A stretch of 5,881 nt of DNA. Origin: Chitinophaga pinensis. GTDB taxonomy: Bacteria; Planctomycetota; Phycisphaerae; Phycisphaerales; SM1A02. Location of the stretch: assembly GCA_943329105.2 (NCBI GenBank), contig CALQCP020000161.1, positions 1 to 5,881 of the forward strand, in the 5' to 3' direction. The notes under the pieces are model-generated. The model ran no database searches. It saw nothing but the letters and a program-made list of their open reading frames with translations, and was not told the origin of the DNA. This document shows, in pieces, positions 5,303 to 5,881 of this stretch (positions within the stretch are counted from its first letter, which is position 1; each line of letters opens with the position of its first letter). Position numbers and translations under genes: made by a program.

Positions 5303-5881
5303 CTATTGGCCGAGCGCCCGGAGCACCACCGTTGCGTACGCCCCGCGCGGCAGCGAGAAGCGAACGGATACTGCTCGTGAGCCGCGCTCGGTGGAGTCGT
5401 CGACATCGGGTTCCACTATGAGACCGGCGGCGCGGGCGAGGAGTGGCCGAAGTGCGTGACCGAAGCGGAGGGCGGCGATCCCTGGGACCACCAGCGCGGC
5501 GGAGGTCAGTCCCTCGGCGGTGATTGCCTCTTGCCACGCATCACCCCACGGCGCAGCGAATTCAGTTTCAGGGCTCAGCATGGGAGCCTCGCAGGTCAGC
5601 CAGCTGGCGGGGAATTCCGTGGGGCGCGGGAAGAGCAGCGGACCGAAGTCATCGGCCGCCTCGATGGTGCGCCACTCCTGCGCGGGCAAGGCGCGCACCA
5701 TGCGGCGGGCGCCCTCGTTCCATAGGAAGCTCTGGTACGCCTCGATGCACATGCCGCGCAAGAACGGGCGCAGCGCCATGAATGCGGCGTCGGGTTCAGA
5801 GCCCGTGGCGAGACGTTCGAATGGTCGGCGGTCTGGGCACTCCGGTAGCTCTGCGGCGAGGCGCTTCCAATTGCCCCAGTG
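5303..5881 (-). CDS. truD: tRNA pseudouridine(13) synthase TruD, C-terminal part
   Basis: The frame runs in from the right edge; 192 residues are present and the N-terminal part, including the catalytic aspartate, is outside the window. TruD isomerises U13 of certain tRNAs to pseudouridine in the cytoplasm. Support comes from family-like segments: HWGNWKRLAAELPE at the window edge, the MCIEAYQSFLWNEGARR helix, and the C-terminal VRFSLPRGAYATVVLRALGQ, which matches the usual F-x-L-P-x-G-x-Y-A-T-x-(V/L)-L-R ending. The Met encoded at 5777-5779 is internal, because the same frame continues with good TruD-like sequence upstream. The next gene in the same direction starts 269 bp downstream with its own promoter candidate, so a shared operon is unlikely. 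The gene is more GC-rich than the gap beside it and looks intact as far as visible. Confidence 0.87.
   Translation of the reverse strand, partial: HWGNWKRLAAELPECPDRRPFERLATGSEPDAAFMALRPFLRGMCIEAYQSFLWNEGARRMVRALPAQEWRTIEAADDFGPLLFPRPTEFPASWLTCEAPMLSPETEFAAPWGDAWQEAITAEGLTSAALVVPGIAALRFGHALRPLLARAAGLIVEPDVDDSTERGSRAVSVRFSLPRGAYATVVLRALGQ

Noticed and set aside
5303..5779. Separate 158-aa gene starting at the ATG at 5779
   Set aside because: The frame continues without a stop to the window edge and the extra 34 residues fit TruD, so this methionine is internal.
1..5881. CRISPR array, tRNA/rRNA genes, insertion sequence or phage-like genes
   Set aside because: No regularly spaced short repeats, no tRNA-like folds, and no transposase or integrase frames were seen; the repeats present are explained by gene duplication and dockerin loops.

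Overview
The window most likely comes from a planctomycete, probably class Phycisphaerae. Two secreted proteins end in the same short C-terminal module: paired calcium-loop repeats of the form D-x-(N/T)-G-D-x-x-V-x-G-x-D-L-x-x-(L/M)-L-G-x-W-G, finishing in GPCP or GNCP. This 'GC-type' dockerin-like tail is typical of that phylum. The sequence is moderately GC-rich, and genes are arranged individually with hairpins between them. The taxonomic call is inference from protein style, not from a marker gene.

Layout, left to right. (1) Positions 1-958 (-) hold the first 319 residues of a secreted protein with HAF-like repeats; its C-terminus lies outside the window. (2) Positions 1054-1254 (+) hold a small relic of a META-domain lipoprotein gene that has lost 288 bp in frame. 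(3) A strong hairpin lies at 1235-1269. (4) Positions 1301-2560 (-) hold a complete second copy of the HAF-like protein (419 aa) with its dockerin-like tail. (5) Positions 2654-3118 (+) hold the intact META-domain lipoprotein (154 aa), divergent from the preceding gene. (6) A second copy of the hairpin lies at 3122-3157, with a T5 tract on the minus strand. (7) Positions 3189-5033 (-) hold a 614-aa secreted protein with seven repeats of another type and a doubled dockerin-like tail. (8) A 269-bp regulatory gap contains nested inverted repeats and a candidate promoter. (9) Positions 5303-5881 (-) hold the C-terminal 192 residues of TruD, a tRNA pseudouridine synthase.

The main structural event is a tandem duplication of a divergent gene pair: HAF-like dockerin gene (-), shared intergenic region, META lipoprotein gene (+), terminator. 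The HAF-like copies align over 958 bp without a gap at about 91.5% nucleotide identity (hand count). Divergence is uneven, at roughly 14% in the first 402 coding bases and about 5% after that. The META partner is intact in the right copy only; in the left copy the lipoprotein signal, half the domain, the stop codon and the promoter -10 box are gone.

The secreted proteins probably act outside the cytoplasm, at the cell surface or in a protein complex, but no enzymatic function can be read from them. TruD is an unrelated housekeeping gene. I see no RNA genes, CRISPR arrays, transposases or defence genes, and nothing that convincingly makes up a new multi-gene system. The notable points are the duplication and decay of the pair, the conserved palindromes, and the two seven-repeat architectures sharing one tail.
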